Shown piece after piece: positions 1 to 8,789 of a DNA stretch of 64,000 nucleotides. The notes below the pieces were generated by a model. That model was not told where the DNA came from. It searched no databases and saw only the letters and a program-made list of their open reading frames with translations. Position numbers and translations under genes: made by a program. Each line of letters starts with the position of its first letter. Position 1 is the first letter of the stretch. Source of the stretch: Burkholderiales bacterium RIFCSPLOWO2_12_FULL_61_40 (GTDB lineage: Bacteria > Pseudomonadota > Gammaproteobacteria > Burkholderiales > Burkholderiaceae_C); assembly GCA_001770935.1 (NCBI GenBank), contig MESI01000124.1, positions 41,205-105,204 on the forward strand. The letters are read 5' to 3'.

Positions 1-354
1 CGCGACCTGAATGACCTGCTGAGCAAGAACCGACGGCTTGAGACCCATTTCCAATCGGTACTGAAAAACAAGACACGGTCTGTCAAGGCTTTGCTGGACA
101 GCATGAGCCGTGCGGGCGCGGTACGGATTGACTCCCGCGAAGTGGAGGCCACGGCCACCAGCATGGTCGTGGTACTGACCTACTGGTTGAGCTTCGAGTA
201 TGTTCGGGACCCGCGCAATGCGCTGGAGCCCGGAAGTGCCCAGGCCGCCCTGATGCGCGGGGCGCACCATGTACTGAACCTGTTGGTGCCTTACCTGGAG
301 GCCGAGCAACGCACCCATTTGCAAAGACTGGCTGGCGCTTACACCGCGTCTTAG
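1..354 (+). CDS. TetR/AcrR-family regulator, C-terminal part (5' end outside window)
   Basis: The reading frame is open from the first base and ends in TAG at 352-354, so only about 117 C-terminal residues are present. The all-helical sequence beginning RDLNDLLSKNRRLE matches the ligand-binding half of a TetR group in which that phrase opens the C-terminal domain. The N-terminal helix-turn-helix lies left of the window, so the family call rests on the C-terminal half alone. A TPR-like gene follows after 22 bp on the same strand. The storage-lipid genes beyond it make an acyl-CoA-related effector plausible, but that is inference. Confidence 0.6.
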   Translation, partial: RDLNDLLSKNRRLETHFQSVLKNKTRSVKALLDSMSRAGAVRIDSREVEATATSMVVVLTYWLSFEYVRDPRNALEPGSAQAALMRGAHHVLNLLVPYLEAEQRTHLQRLAGAYTAS

Positions 355-376
355 GCGCACCGAGGAGACCGCTACG

Positions 377-1150
377 ATGGCCATTTGGACCACATTCATC
401 CACGCCGACGACTATCCGTTTGATCCCGCTGGCGTCAAGAAAAACTGGAAGCGTCTTCACGCAGGCGACCAGGAGCCTTTGCCCAAAGACAAGAATGTGC
501 TGGCCGCATGGGCACTGTTCCACAGTGGCCAGTTTCAGGAAGCCGTAGAGACAGGGCTGAAAGCCGGTGCCGCTGGCACCACTGTGGCCAACAAGGCCGC
601 CTGTATCTATGCGAATTATCTGGAGCCCAACGAAAAAACCAAGCTGACCCTTTTCATGCAGGTGGCCGAGCGTGCTGCAAGCCAAGCCAGCGCCGAGCCC
701 GACAACGCCAACGCGTATTACTGGCAAGGCTACGCCCTGAGCCGCTACAGCCAAGGCATCAGCGTGGCCAAGGCACTGGCGCAAGGGATTGGCCGCAAGG
801 TCAAATCTGCCATGGAAACCTCCATTCGCCTGCAGCCGCGCCACGCCGACGCCCACATCGGCCTGGGTGCATTTCACGCCGAAGTGATTGACAAAGTGGG
901 TGCCTTGATAGGCAACATGACGTATGGCGCCAAAAAAGAAACCAGCCTGAAGCTGTTTCAGCAAGGACTGAATCTCACGCCAGCATCCACCGTCGCGTTG
1001 ATTGAATACGCCAATGCGCTGGTCATGCTGGAGGGCGACAAGGGCCTGGACGAAGCCACACGCCTGTACGAGCAAGTCGCTCGCGCGCAAGCCATGGACG
1101 CCATGGAGCGCTTGGATATTGAAATGGCGCAGGCCGAGCTGGCCAACTAA
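377..1150 (+). CDS. TPR-like protein of unknown function
   Basis: A 257-residue soluble protein with no signal peptide or membrane segment. Its helical pairs have tetratricopeptide-like spacing: alanine-rich helices near residues 40-75, 95-125 and 150-175, and a clear repeat near residues 185-240 (LKLFQQGLNLTPAS...LIEYANALVML). The ATG at 377 is preceded by GAGGAG at good spacing. It follows the TetR gene by 22 bp and is probably co-transcribed. TPR proteins usually scaffold protein contacts; no partner or substrate can be read from this sequence, so no specific function is assigned. Confidence 0.7.
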   Translation: MAIWTTFIHADDYPFDPAGVKKNWKRLHAGDQEPLPKDKNVLAAWALFHSGQFQEAVETGLKAGAAGTTVANKAACIYANYLEPNEKTKLTLFMQVAERAASQASAEPDNANAYYWQGYALSRYSQGISVAKALAQGIGRKVKSAMETSIRLQPRHADAHIGLGAFHAEVIDKVGALIGNMTYGAKKETSLKLFQQGLNLTPASTVALIEYANALVMLEGDKGLDEATRLYEQVARAQAMDAMERLDIEMAQAELAN

Positions 1151-1184
1151 GCCAGCACACTGGCCTGGGCGGGATCGCTGAGCC

Positions 1185-2738
1185 CTACTCCCCCCACGGC
1201 AACATCAAGGTGAGCAAGGCCAGTTTGGCAAACTCGGGCTCAAACTGGTCGATGATTTCTTGGGGGTTCGGGCACAGGGTGGCGTCGGACACCACACCAA
1301 ACTGCACGCCGCCTCCGTAGCTCAGAATGGAGATTCCCAGGCCGACCGTACCGCTCTGCGGCACCCAAAACAAGGTTTCTTCCAGCGTTGCGCCACAAAT
1401 TTTCAGTTTGGCACCCGGCCCCGGAACATTGGTCAGGACCGCCGTGGTCTTCCTGGAAAACAAGCCCAGCATGGCATCTTGCGTGGACTTGTTAAGCAAG
1501 CCCGCCACCGCCAGCAAGCCAAAGGCCAGCAAGGGTTGCAGACTGCCCTTGAGCTCGCGCATCCGCTTACGCACTTCATAGAGGCGCTCCACCGGGTTAT
1601 CCAGCCCAATGGGCAGTACCACAGGCGCCAGTCCAAACTGGTTCCCCAGCTTGTATGCCTGGTCCAATGGCCGCAGGTTCACCGGCACCATGGCGCGGAC
1701 CTCCTTGTCCAGAACGGCCTCGCCGTGTTCCCGCAGGTAATTGCCAAGGGCTCCGGCCACACAACTCATCAGCACATCGTTGACAGAGCAATTCAGGGCC
1801 TTGCCGACCGCCTTCACTTCGACCAGGGGTATCGGTGCGCACCAGGCCACGCGTTTGGCTTGGCCGGGGGTGCCTTTGAGCTGGGTCGGCGAATCGTCGG
1901 GCATCAGCGCCAACGCCGCCAGATCACTGGCGGCATGGAATGCCAGCCTGGCCAAATCTATCGACTCATGCACCCCCTTTTCCATTCCCTTTTGGGGGTC
2001 CATCAGCAAGTCCAAGGACCGTACGACCCCCTCGCCAGCCGCCCCCAGGGCGCGCACCGCCATATGGGTCAGGGGCTTGAGCAAAGCGTCGGCAATCCAA
2101 TCTTCGGCCCCTTCAAGCCCCGTGCGCCGGGCATCGCAATGGGGTGCCTCGGGAGGTGGCGAGCCGCCGTCCACCAGGGACTGCATCACCGAAACCAGGG
2201 CAATGCCGTCGGCAATGCAATGGTGGATACGTACCAACAAGGCCGCCCCACCCTTGTACTGTTCCACCAGATGGAACTGCCACAGCGGGTGTTGCTTGTT
2301 CAGCGGCTCCATGGTCAGCTGGGCCAGGCGGTTTTGCAAGGCTTCTTGCTCTCGTCCGGCGGGTTTCCTGGGCAACTTCTCGACCACCAGGTGGTTAGCC
2401 ATATCAAACCTGGGGTCGTTCACCCAGGTGGCACCGCCCGGGTCCTCCACTGCACACTGCACAAAGCGTGGGTACTTGAGCAAGCGCTCCTCAATCCGGC
2501 AACGCAAATCTTCATACCGGATGCCGGGCTGGATCACCCATACTCCGACGATCATCATGAGGTTGGACGGTGAATCCATGCGCAACCAAGCCGTATCGAC
2601 CTTGCTCATGCGTTCGCCATGCAGCCCCAAAGCCCCCACTACGGCATCGGTCACATGGTGTTGCACCCCCTTTGCCGTTTTGCGCGCAGCCCGGGATACC
2701 TTGGGGGCGATTTTTTGGGCAATCACTCGGGTCACCAT
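1185..2738 (-). CDS. Wax ester synthase/diacylglycerol acyltransferase (WS/DGAT) family
   Basis: This 517-residue protein has the WS/DGAT catalytic motif HHCIADG (HHxxxDG) at residues 172-178, inside a condensation-type acyltransferase fold. Family members move acyl groups from acyl-CoA to alcohols or diacylglycerol and make neutral storage lipid at the membrane. The frame extends 53 codons further upstream, but the ATG at 2738 has a GGAG site and the protein then starts in the family-typical region, so I chose 2738. The divergent acyl-CoA-binding protein at 2909 fits a lipid-storage role. Length is slightly above the usual 450-480 residues because of a basic N-terminal extension. Confidence 0.88.
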   Translation of the reverse strand: MVTRVIAQKIAPKVSRAARKTAKGVQHHVTDAVVGALGLHGERMSKVDTAWLRMDSPSNLMMIVGVWVIQPGIRYEDLRCRIEERLLKYPRFVQCAVEDPGGATWVNDPRFDMANHLVVEKLPRKPAGREQEALQNRLAQLTMEPLNKQHPLWQFHLVEQYKGGAALLVRIHHCIADGIALVSVMQSLVDGGSPPPEAPHCDARRTGLEGAEDWIADALLKPLTHMAVRALGAAGEGVVRSLDLLMDPQKGMEKGVHESIDLARLAFHAASDLAALALMPDDSPTQLKGTPGQAKRVAWCAPIPLVEVKAVGKALNCSVNDVLMSCVAGALGNYLREHGEAVLDKEVRAMVPVNLRPLDQAYKLGNQFGLAPVVLPIGLDNPVERLYEVRKRMRELKGSLQPLLAFGLLAVAGLLNKSTQDAMLGLFSRKTTAVLTNVPGPGAKLKICGATLEETLFWVPQSGTVGLGISILSYGGGVQFGVVSDATLCPNPQEIIDQFEPEFAKLALLTLMLPWGE

Positions 2739-2908
2739 GCAAACTCCAGAACAAAGGGAAATCGGTAGAAAGGGCAGGCATTTCACAAACGCTTGGCCTG
2801 CCGCACTATTTTGCAGGCAAAACGCACCGTAAGATATGGGCCGGACACCCAGACTCGTCGGGTGTTGACCCTTGATCACTCTCTCAATCAAACCCAACGG
2901 AGAAACCC

Positions 2909-3163
2909 ATGGCAGATCTGAAAAAGAAATTCGAAGCCGCAGTTGCAGGCTCCAAAAGCCTGACAGAGCGTCCCGACAACGGCACCTTGCTCAAAATCTA
3001 TGCGCTGTACAAGCAAGCGACTGCCGGTGACAACACCGAAAAGAAACCCGGATTCACCGACATGGTGGGGCGCGCCAAATGGGATGCCTGGAATGGCTTC
3101 AAAGGCACCTCGGACAAAGACGCCATGCAACAATACATCGACCTGATCGAATCTTTGAGCTAA
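2909..3163 (+). CDS. Acyl-CoA-binding protein (ACBP)
   Basis: An 84-residue four-helix protein with the ACBP hallmarks: YALYKQATAGD near residues 32-42 and KWDAWNGFKG near residues 56-65. The family binds medium- and long-chain acyl-CoA in the cytosol, buffering and delivering it. AACGGAG precedes the ATG. It is transcribed divergently from the WS/DGAT gene, with about 170 bp between the starts, which fits a joint role in acyl-CoA supply for storage lipid. A dispersed short repeat follows directly after the stop. Confidence 0.92.
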   Translation: MADLKKKFEAAVAGSKSLTERPDNGTLLKIYALYKQATAGDNTEKKPGFTDMVGRAKWDAWNGFKGTSDKDAMQQYIDLIESLS

Positions 3164-3170
3164 TCAGGCC

Positions 3171-3216
3171 GAAGCCCGCATGGATACTGCGCAAGCTGCT
3201 ATTTAATTTATAGCAA
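3171..3216 (+). repeat. Dispersed Comamonadaceae-type short repeat, copy 1
   Basis: A roughly 45-bp element containing GCGCAAGCTGCTATTTAA and ending ATAGCAA. It shares the layout of six other copies in this window: a variable AGCCC..GTA lead, then TGCGCAAGCAGCTA, a short AT-rich spacer and ATAGCAA. GCTAT and ATAGC form a small imperfect stem. It lies between the acp-type gene and the convergent PHA-region gene. Confidence 0.75.
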
Positions 3217-3226
3217 CTGCGCAGTC

Positions 3227-3550
3227 TCATTTTTTCTTGGAGCTCGGCTTTTTTACAGCCTTGGCCGCCAGCAAACCATCCAGATTTTTGACGATCTCGG
3301 CTTCAATGCGGTTCTTGAAAGCGCCCAGCAAAAAACCCAGTTTGGCGTCCAGTTCAAAGTGGTCGGCCAGCACTTTCAAAGTGCCGTTGACCCCCGACCG
3401 GGTGAAGGTCACCACATCCGACGTGTCACCTTCTTCATAGGTGCATTCCATGTCAAACTCCTCCTCCACCTGCTCGGCCCATTTGAATGCGACCTTGCGC
3501 GCGGCCAACAGCCCCAGGGTGTGTTCACGCCGTATGTGAAGATTTGCCAC
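3227..3550 (-). CDS. Polyhydroxyalkanoic acid system (PHA granule region) family protein
   Basis: A small protein (107 residues) matching the PHA_gran_rgn family: N-terminal NLHIRREHTLGLLAARK, then a strand-rich centre with FTRSGVNGTLKVLADHFELDAKLGFLLGAFK, and a lysine-rich tail. Members occur beside PHA or storage-lipid genes; their molecular role is unclear. Two adjacent GTG codons (3553 and 3550) could start it. AAGGAG lies 4 and 7 bases upstream respectively, so I prefer the second. It is divergent from the DUF1840 gene with only about 20 bp between starts, so the two promoters must overlap the opposite gene or each other. Confidence 0.82.
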   Translation of the reverse strand: MANLHIRREHTLGLLAARKVAFKWAEQVEEEFDMECTYEEGDTSDVVTFTRSGVNGTLKVLADHFELDAKLGFLLGAFKNRIEAEIVKNLDGLLAAKAVKKPSSKKK

Positions 3551-3570
3551 CACCGTTCTCCTTCAGTTTT

Positions 3571-3897
3571 ATGTATAAATTTAAATCCAAGGTCACTGGC
3601 GACCTCATCATGCTGGAACCCAACGGTCGGCAAATACTGAACATCATTGGCAAGGACGAATCCGCAGCGACCCAAGGCATTTTATTGCCCGAACACATGC
3701 AGGCCGCTATTGTGGCGTTGGAAAACGCAATCGCACAAGACGAAGCGGCCCGGCAGGCACGCGCCAAGCAGGCCCAGGACCAAGGGGAAACGCCTCAGCG
3801 CCCCGAAGGGATCTCGCTGCGCCTGCGTGCAACCCCCTTCATCGCCATGCTCAAACGCTGCCAGCAAGCGGACAAAGAAATCGTCTGGGGGGTGTAG
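3571..3897 (+). CDS. DUF1840 family protein
   Basis: A 108-residue cytosolic protein beginning MYKFKSKVTGDLIMLEPNGRQ, the typical start of DUF1840, with the conserved ILLPEHMQAAIVALE and a C-terminal RLRATPFIAMLKRC segment. A middle stretch (residues 60-85) is charged and low-complexity. The function of this betaproteobacterial family is unknown. The frame runs further upstream, but the ATG at 3571 gives the family start. The Shine-Dalgarno sequence is weak (CTTCAGTTTT). Confidence 0.85.
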   Translation: MYKFKSKVTGDLIMLEPNGRQILNIIGKDESAATQGILLPEHMQAAIVALENAIAQDEAARQARAKQAQDQGETPQRPEGISLRLRATPFIAMLKRCQQADKEIVWGV

Positions 3898-3923
3898 GCC
3901 ACCCCGTGGCGGCACCGCCGGGC

Positions 3924-5201
3924 CTATTTGTAGCTGCGCGCGTCTTCGATCACCCGGCCATCGTTGGGCAAGGTACCCGGCAACAGCATCTCGACATGGC
4001 CACGCAATTTGGTGACATCGCGAATGGCCTCGCCAATTTTGGCCGCCAGGTCATCCGGCCCGCTGCAGGCGGTTTCCACCTGCAAGGTCATGACGTCATT
4101 GGCCATCTCACCGCTGACCACCAGGCGCGCCCGCGCCACCTCGGGAAAGCGTTTGACAATGTCATCCACCTGCTTGGGGTGCACAAACATGCCGCGAATC
4201 TTCGTCGTCTGGTCGGCGCGGCCCATCCAGCCTTTGATGCGGACATTGGTGCGCCCCGTGGGGCAAGGCCCCGGTAGCACCGCCGACAGATCACCGGTTC
4301 CAAAACGGATCAAAGGGTAGCCTGGGTTGAGGGTGGTCACCACTACCTCCCCGACCTCCCCCGGCACCACCGGGTCACCGGTGCCAGGACGCACAATTTC
4401 CACAATAACGCCCTCGTCCAGCACCAGGCCTTCGCGCGCCACGGTTTCATAGGCAATCAGCCCCAGGTCCGCCGTGGCATAACACTGGTAGCCCGCAATG
4501 CCGTGTGCCATAAACCAGTCCCGCAGGCTCGGAGGATAGGCCTCGCCACCGAACATGGCCTTTTTGACACTGGGCAGTGCCACGCCCATGGCCATGGCCT
4601 TTTCCACAATGATTTTCAGAAAACTGGGGGTGCCGATATAGCCCGACGGCTGCAGCTCGCGCATGGCTTGCACCTGTTGTTCAGTTTGCCCGGTGCCACC
4701 GGGAAACACGGTACAGCCCATGGCATGGGCGCCGGTTTCCATCATGGAGCCGGCCGGCACAAAGTGGTAGCTGAAACTGTTGTGGATCAGCTCCCCCGAG
4801 CGAAAACCCGCTGCGTGCATGGAGCGCGCCATACGCCAGTAGTCCCGTGCAGTCCCTTCCGGTTCGTAAATCGGACCCGGGCTGGCGAACACGCGGGGCA
4901 TGGCGGCGCCAAAACCCAGGGTGCTGAAACCACCAAACACGTCGCCGCTGGCCACCGCACCCGGCTGCCGGGCCCGTGCGGCCTGTTGCAGCGCTTGCAA
5001 CTCGTGCTTGCGAACCACCGGCAACCGGGCCAGCGCTGCGCGGTCCATCACCGCCAGGGGATTGACATGCGCCAGCAGGGCGGCAAAGGCCGCAGAAGAC
5101 TTTTGGGCGTGCCCCACCTGCGCAGGCAGCGCCGCCATCAAAGCGGCTTCACGCAGCGCCGGGTCACGCGCTTCCAGCGCGTCAAAATGAGAATTCGCCA
5201 T
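3924..5201 (-). CDS. PaaK-like AMP-forming CoA ligase
   Basis: A 425-residue protein of the phenylacetate-CoA ligase fold. It has an ATP/acyl-adenylate region near SFSYHFVPAGSMMETG, a MFGGEAYPPSLRDWF segment, the YATADLGLIAYE motif, RFGTGDLSAVL, and a C-terminal lid with GRADQTTKIRGMFVHP. These proteins activate carboxylic acids, often aromatic, to CoA thioesters through an adenylate. It is the last gene of the minus-strand operon, 15 bp after the LivF-type ATPase, which suggests that it activates a carboxylate brought in by the adjacent importer. The actual substrate cannot be read from the sequence. Confidence 0.82.
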   Translation of the reverse strand: MANSHFDALEARDPALREAALMAALPAQVGHAQKSSAAFAALLAHVNPLAVMDRAALARLPVVRKHELQALQQAARARQPGAVASGDVFGGFSTLGFGAAMPRVFASPGPIYEPEGTARDYWRMARSMHAAGFRSGELIHNSFSYHFVPAGSMMETGAHAMGCTVFPGGTGQTEQQVQAMRELQPSGYIGTPSFLKIIVEKAMAMGVALPSVKKAMFGGEAYPPSLRDWFMAHGIAGYQCYATADLGLIAYETVAREGLVLDEGVIVEIVRPGTGDPVVPGEVGEVVVTTLNPGYPLIRFGTGDLSAVLPGPCPTGRTNVRIKGWMGRADQTTKIRGMFVHPKQVDDIVKRFPEVARARLVVSGEMANDVMTLQVETACSGPDDLAAKIGEAIRDVTKLRGHVEMLLPGTLPNDGRVIEDARSYK

Positions 5202-5216
5202 GGAACAAAGCCTCCT

Positions 5217-6029
5217 CTAAGCCAACCACCGTTTGCGGCGCTTGTAGCTCTTCACATCCTTGAAACTCTTGCGCTCGCCCCCACCCATGCCCAGGTAGAA
5301 CTCCTTGACGTCTTCATTGGTGCGCAAATCCTGTGCCGCGCCGTCCATCACCACGCGGCCAGACTCCATGATGTAGCCATAGTCGGCGTACTTCAGGGCC
5401 ATATTGGTGTTCTGCTCGGCCAGCAAGAAGGTGACTTTTTCCTTGGCATTGAGGTCTTTCACAATCTCGAACACCTCTTCCACAATTTGCGGCGCCAGAC
5501 CCATGGACGGCTCGTCCAGCAACACCATGCTGGGGTTGGCCATGAGGGCACGGCCGATGGCGCACATCTGCTGCTCGCCGCCCGAGGTGTAGGCGGCCTG
5601 GCTGGTGCGGCGCGTTTTCAGGCGGGGAAAGTAGTTGTACACCTTCTCCAGGTTGGCGGCCACTTCGGCGCTGCTATTGCGGGTGTAGGCGCCGGTCATC
5701 AGGTTCTCTTCAATCGTCAGGTGGGCAAAGCAGTGCCGCCCTTCCATGACCTGCACCACGCCACGGCGCACCAGATCGGCGGGCGACAGGTTTTCAATGC
5801 GCTCACCGCGCAGCTCGATCGACCCCTTGGTCACCGCGCCACGCTCACCGGCGAGCAGGTTGGAGATGGCCCGCAGCGTGGTGGTCTTGCCCGCCCCATT
5901 GCCCCCCAATATGGCCACGATGCCGCCTTCGGGCACCTGCAGGGACACGCCCTTGAGCACCAGAATCACGTGGTTGTAAATGACCTCAATCCCGTTGACG
6001 TTAAGAACGATTTTTTTCGTATCACTCAT
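5217..6029 (-). CDS. livF: ABC importer ATPase, LivF type
   Basis: A 270-residue cytosolic ATPase with Walker A GGNGAGKT near residue 40, a signature segment TSGGEQQM (S in place of the usual L of LSGGQ), Walker B MVLLDEP and the LivF-style C-terminal region. The C-terminus carries an extra basic tail (KSFKDVKSYKRRKRWLA) beyond the usual end. I start it at ATG 6029, after GGAACTACC, rather than at an upstream TTG. It completes the branched-chain-amino-acid-type (HAA) importer. In this context the cargo may be an organic acid rather than an amino acid. Confidence 0.9.
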   Translation of the reverse strand: MSDTKKIVLNVNGIEVIYNHVILVLKGVSLQVPEGGIVAILGGNGAGKTTTLRAISNLLAGERGAVTKGSIELRGERIENLSPADLVRRGVVQVMEGRHCFAHLTIEENLMTGAYTRNSSAEVAANLEKVYNYFPRLKTRRTSQAAYTSGGEQQMCAIGRALMANPSMVLLDEPSMGLAPQIVEEVFEIVKDLNAKEKVTFLLAEQNTNMALKYADYGYIMESGRVVMDGAAQDLRTNEDVKEFYLGMGGGERKSFKDVKSYKRRKRWLA

Positions 6030-6130
6030 AGTGGTAGTTCCATTCAAACCAAATGAAAGACCCGCACCGCGGCCCTTTCATTTGGCGGCTCCCAAAAGCC
6101 GCAGCCAACGCCCCCCAACCCCAAGGGCGA

Positions 6131-6240
6131 GCGCAGCAAGCCCCTTTCCAGAAACACCGCGGGACCGGCTTCGCCGGACCGCTGGTGTTGCCCCCTGCAA
6201 GGGGGAAAGCGGCCACACGCAGTGGGCAAGCCGGGGGGTG
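6131..6240 (+). repeat. GC-rich palindromic intergenic repeat, copy A
   Basis: In the gap between the binding-protein gene and livF, this stretch contains an ACCGGCTTCGCCGG hairpin, then GCCCCCTGCAAGGGGG, then CACACGCAGTGGGCAAGC and a G-run. The same order of blocks recurs on the minus strand at 9729-9840 and, in part, inside icmF at 55540-55620. The hairpins sit within the operon and could act as processing or attenuation signals. Confidence 0.7.
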
Positions 6241-6247
6241 TGCCCTA

Positions 6248-7564
6248 CTAACTCTGGCAATCCGCAGGGGTGCGGGGTGTCAGCTTCTTGTCGGTTGCGT
6301 ACTTGGCAGCCGTGGTTTTGACCAGGGGTTTGAGAACCTGTTCATCGGCCTGCAGCCAATCCGACGAGAAATTCCACTTCTTGCCGTCCCAGGTGTGCAC
6401 CCGTGCCCAGTTGGAACCCATATGGTCAGCACAGGAGGTGCTGATCGGGCGCATCACGCCCGCAAAGCCCAGGGCATCCAGCTTCTTCTGGTCGAGTGCC
6501 AGGTTTTCATAGCCCCAGCGCGCTTGTTCGCCACTGACCCACTTGCCTTTGCCAAAGCGCTCCTGCGCGCGGCGCACCCCCTCCACGGCCAGCATCGCGC
6601 TCATGGCGCCGCGCATATACAGCACCTGCCCCACATCTTCCTTGGGCCCGGCACCCTCGCCTTTGGCATGGACCTTTTCGAGGATTTCTTTCACCACAGC
6701 GGATTGCGGCTCAGCACCGTGCTGCATGGTGACCGCGTTGTAGCCTTTGGCCCCATCGCCCACGTCCTTCACATCGGGCTCGGCACCGGACCACCACACA
6801 CCGTACATCTTTTCACGGGGATATCCGGTGGCCTGCGCTTCTTTAAGGGCGGTGGAATTCATCACACCCCAGCCCCACAGCAACACGTAGTCAGGCCGGG
6901 CCTGACGCACCTGCAGCCAGGTGGCCTTCTGGTCCACGCCAGGCGCGGTCACCGGCAGCAATTGCAGGTTGAAGCCGTGCATGGCTGCGCGCTCCTGCAG
7001 CAAAGGAATAGGCTCTTTGCCATAAGGTGAATCGTGGTAAACCAGGGTGACCTTCTTGCCCTTGAGCTTGTCCAGTCCGCCTTCCTTCTTGGCAATGGTC
7101 TGGACCAGTGCGTCAGCCGCCAGCCAATAGGTGCCAGCCAGAGGGAAGTTCCATTTGAAGACGGTTCCGTCCTGGCTCTCGCTGCGGCCATAACCGGCGG
7201 TGATCAAGGGGATCTTGTCGCCAGGGGCTTTTTCGGTCAGTGCAAAGGTGATTCCGGTGGACAGGGGCTGAAACACCGTAGCTCCGCCATTTTTGCCCTT
7301 GAGCCGCTCGTAGCACTCCACACCGCGCGCGGTGTCGTAGCCTGTTTCACACTCCTCATAAATGACCTTCACCCCGTTGATACCGCCACGCGCGTTGGTG
7401 AGCTTGAGGTAATCGGAGTATCCATTGGCCCATGGCACGCCGTTGGGCGCATAGGGGCCGGTGCGGTAAGGCAGCCCCGGAAAGAACTGCTCCTTGGCCT
7501 GGGCAAACGCGCCAGCGCCGGCGGCGGCCAGCACACTGGCCAGAACGATGTTGCGAAGTTTCAT
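6248..7564 (-). CDS. ABC transporter substrate-binding protein (HAA/Liv family)
   Basis: A 438-residue periplasmic binding protein. The signal peptide (MKLRNIVLASVLAAAGAGAFAQA) is clear, followed by a Peripla_BP_6-type body: ECETGYDTARGVECYERLKG, LSTGITFALTEKAPGDKIPLI and VTLVYHDSPYGKEP. AGGAGA precedes the ATG. It lies between livM (7630) and livF (6029) in the minus-strand operon. Members of this subgroup have been linked to uptake of aromatic and other organic acids as well as amino acids, and the flanking CoA ligases favour a carboxylate here, as an inference. Confidence 0.9.
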   Translation of the reverse strand: MKLRNIVLASVLAAAGAGAFAQAKEQFFPGLPYRTGPYAPNGVPWANGYSDYLKLTNARGGINGVKVIYEECETGYDTARGVECYERLKGKNGGATVFQPLSTGITFALTEKAPGDKIPLITAGYGRSESQDGTVFKWNFPLAGTYWLAADALVQTIAKKEGGLDKLKGKKVTLVYHDSPYGKEPIPLLQERAAMHGFNLQLLPVTAPGVDQKATWLQVRQARPDYVLLWGWGVMNSTALKEAQATGYPREKMYGVWWSGAEPDVKDVGDGAKGYNAVTMQHGAEPQSAVVKEILEKVHAKGEGAGPKEDVGQVLYMRGAMSAMLAVEGVRRAQERFGKGKWVSGEQARWGYENLALDQKKLDALGFAGVMRPISTSCADHMGSNWARVHTWDGKKWNFSSDWLQADEQVLKPLVKTTAAKYATDKKLTPRTPADCQS

Positions 7565-7629
7565 GAAAGTCTCCTAAAGTTCGGCATTGGTATGCCTGTG
7601 GTTAATGAACGAACAACGCGGCAAAAAAC

Positions 7630-8706
7630 TCAGTGCGGGAAGGGCCACAGGCGCAGCTTCTGCTTGGACAAGGCCCACAGTTTGGCCAAACCATGCGGCT
7701 CCACGATCAGGAACCACACAATCAAGGCGCCAAAAATGATCAACTCGGCGTGCGAAATACCGGCGGTGGAAATCTCCACCCCCACCAGGCGCCCCAGCAA
7801 GGGCAAAAACTGGTTCAGAAAAATCGGCAGCACCACAATGAAGCCCGCACCAAAGAAGCTGCCCATGATGGAACCCATGCCGCCAATGATGACCATGAAC
7901 AGCATCTTGAAGGACAGGTCCACCGAGAAGGCGGCCGGCTCCCAGGCCCCCAGGTAAACAAAGCCCCACAACGCACCGGCGATGCCCACGATGAAGGAGC
8001 TGACCGCAAAGGCGCTGAGCTTGGCGTACATGGGGCGAATACCGATCACCGCAGCGGCCACGTCCATGTCGCGGATGGCCATCCATTCCCGGCCTACTGC
8101 GCCACGCACCAGGTTTTTCGCCACCAGAGCCAATACCACCAGGATGGACAGGCACAAAAGGTACTTGGAGATGGGGCTTTCAATGGGCATGCCAAACACC
8201 TGCAGTCCCGACACCGAAACCGATCCCGAGGGCGCGTCATTGGTAAACCACTTGATGCGCAAGAACATCCAGTCGCTGAAAAACTGTGCTGCCAGGGTCG
8301 CCACCGCCAAATACAGCCCCTTCACGCGCAGGCTGGGCAGCCCGAACAAAATACCGAAAACGCTGGAGCACAAGCCGCCCAACACCAAGGCCAGCAACAA
8401 AGGCATGCCCGGAATGCGCACAAAGAAATTGAAGGCGGCATAGGCCCCCACCGCCATGAAAGCCCCCGAACCCAGGGAAATCTGTCCGCAGTAGCCCACC
8501 AGAATGTTCACCCCCAGCGCGGCCAGGGACATGATCAGGAACGGAATAAAAATGGCGCGGAACATGTAGTCGCTGCCCACCAGGGGCACCACCACGAACG
8601 CTGCGGCGATCAGCAGCAACACCGCCCAGCGGTCCTGCGCAATGGGGAAGATCTGCTGGTCTGCGCCGTAGCTGGTCTTGTACTGGCCGTTTTCTCTATA
8701 GAACAT
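7630..8706 (-). CDS. livM: ABC importer permease, LivM type
   Basis: A 358-residue inner-membrane permease with about nine hydrophobic segments and the LivM signature region (GYCGQISLGSGAFMAVGAYA near residue 80, GLYLAVATLAAQFF, and the cytoplasmic loop REWMAIRDMDVAAAVIGI that contacts the ATPase). ATG 8706 is preceded by GAGAG; an in-frame TTG lies five codons upstream. It follows livH by 83 bp and pairs with it to form the channel. Confidence 0.9.
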   Translation of the reverse strand: MFYRENGQYKTSYGADQQIFPIAQDRWAVLLLIAAAFVVVPLVGSDYMFRAIFIPFLIMSLAALGVNILVGYCGQISLGSGAFMAVGAYAAFNFFVRIPGMPLLLALVLGGLCSSVFGILFGLPSLRVKGLYLAVATLAAQFFSDWMFLRIKWFTNDAPSGSVSVSGLQVFGMPIESPISKYLLCLSILVVLALVAKNLVRGAVGREWMAIRDMDVAAAVIGIRPMYAKLSAFAVSSFIVGIAGALWGFVYLGAWEPAAFSVDLSFKMLFMVIIGGMGSIMGSFFGAGFIVVLPIFLNQFLPLLGRLVGVEISTAGISHAELIIFGALIVWFLIVEPHGLAKLWALSKQKLRLWPFPH

Positions 8707-8789
8707 ATTGCTTACTCTCAATCAGTTGAGGACAGTGCTTGCTCAGCGAACGCCTGGCTACGCGGCTGTCCCACAAATTCTTACGATGG

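Noticed and set aside
4503..6056. Long plus-strand open frames opposite the CoA ligase and livF (also 1260-2573, 22824-24221, 54042-55862)
   Set aside because: Histidine-, glutamine- and glycine-rich translations lying over genes with clear motifs; typical of shadow frames in high-GC genomes.
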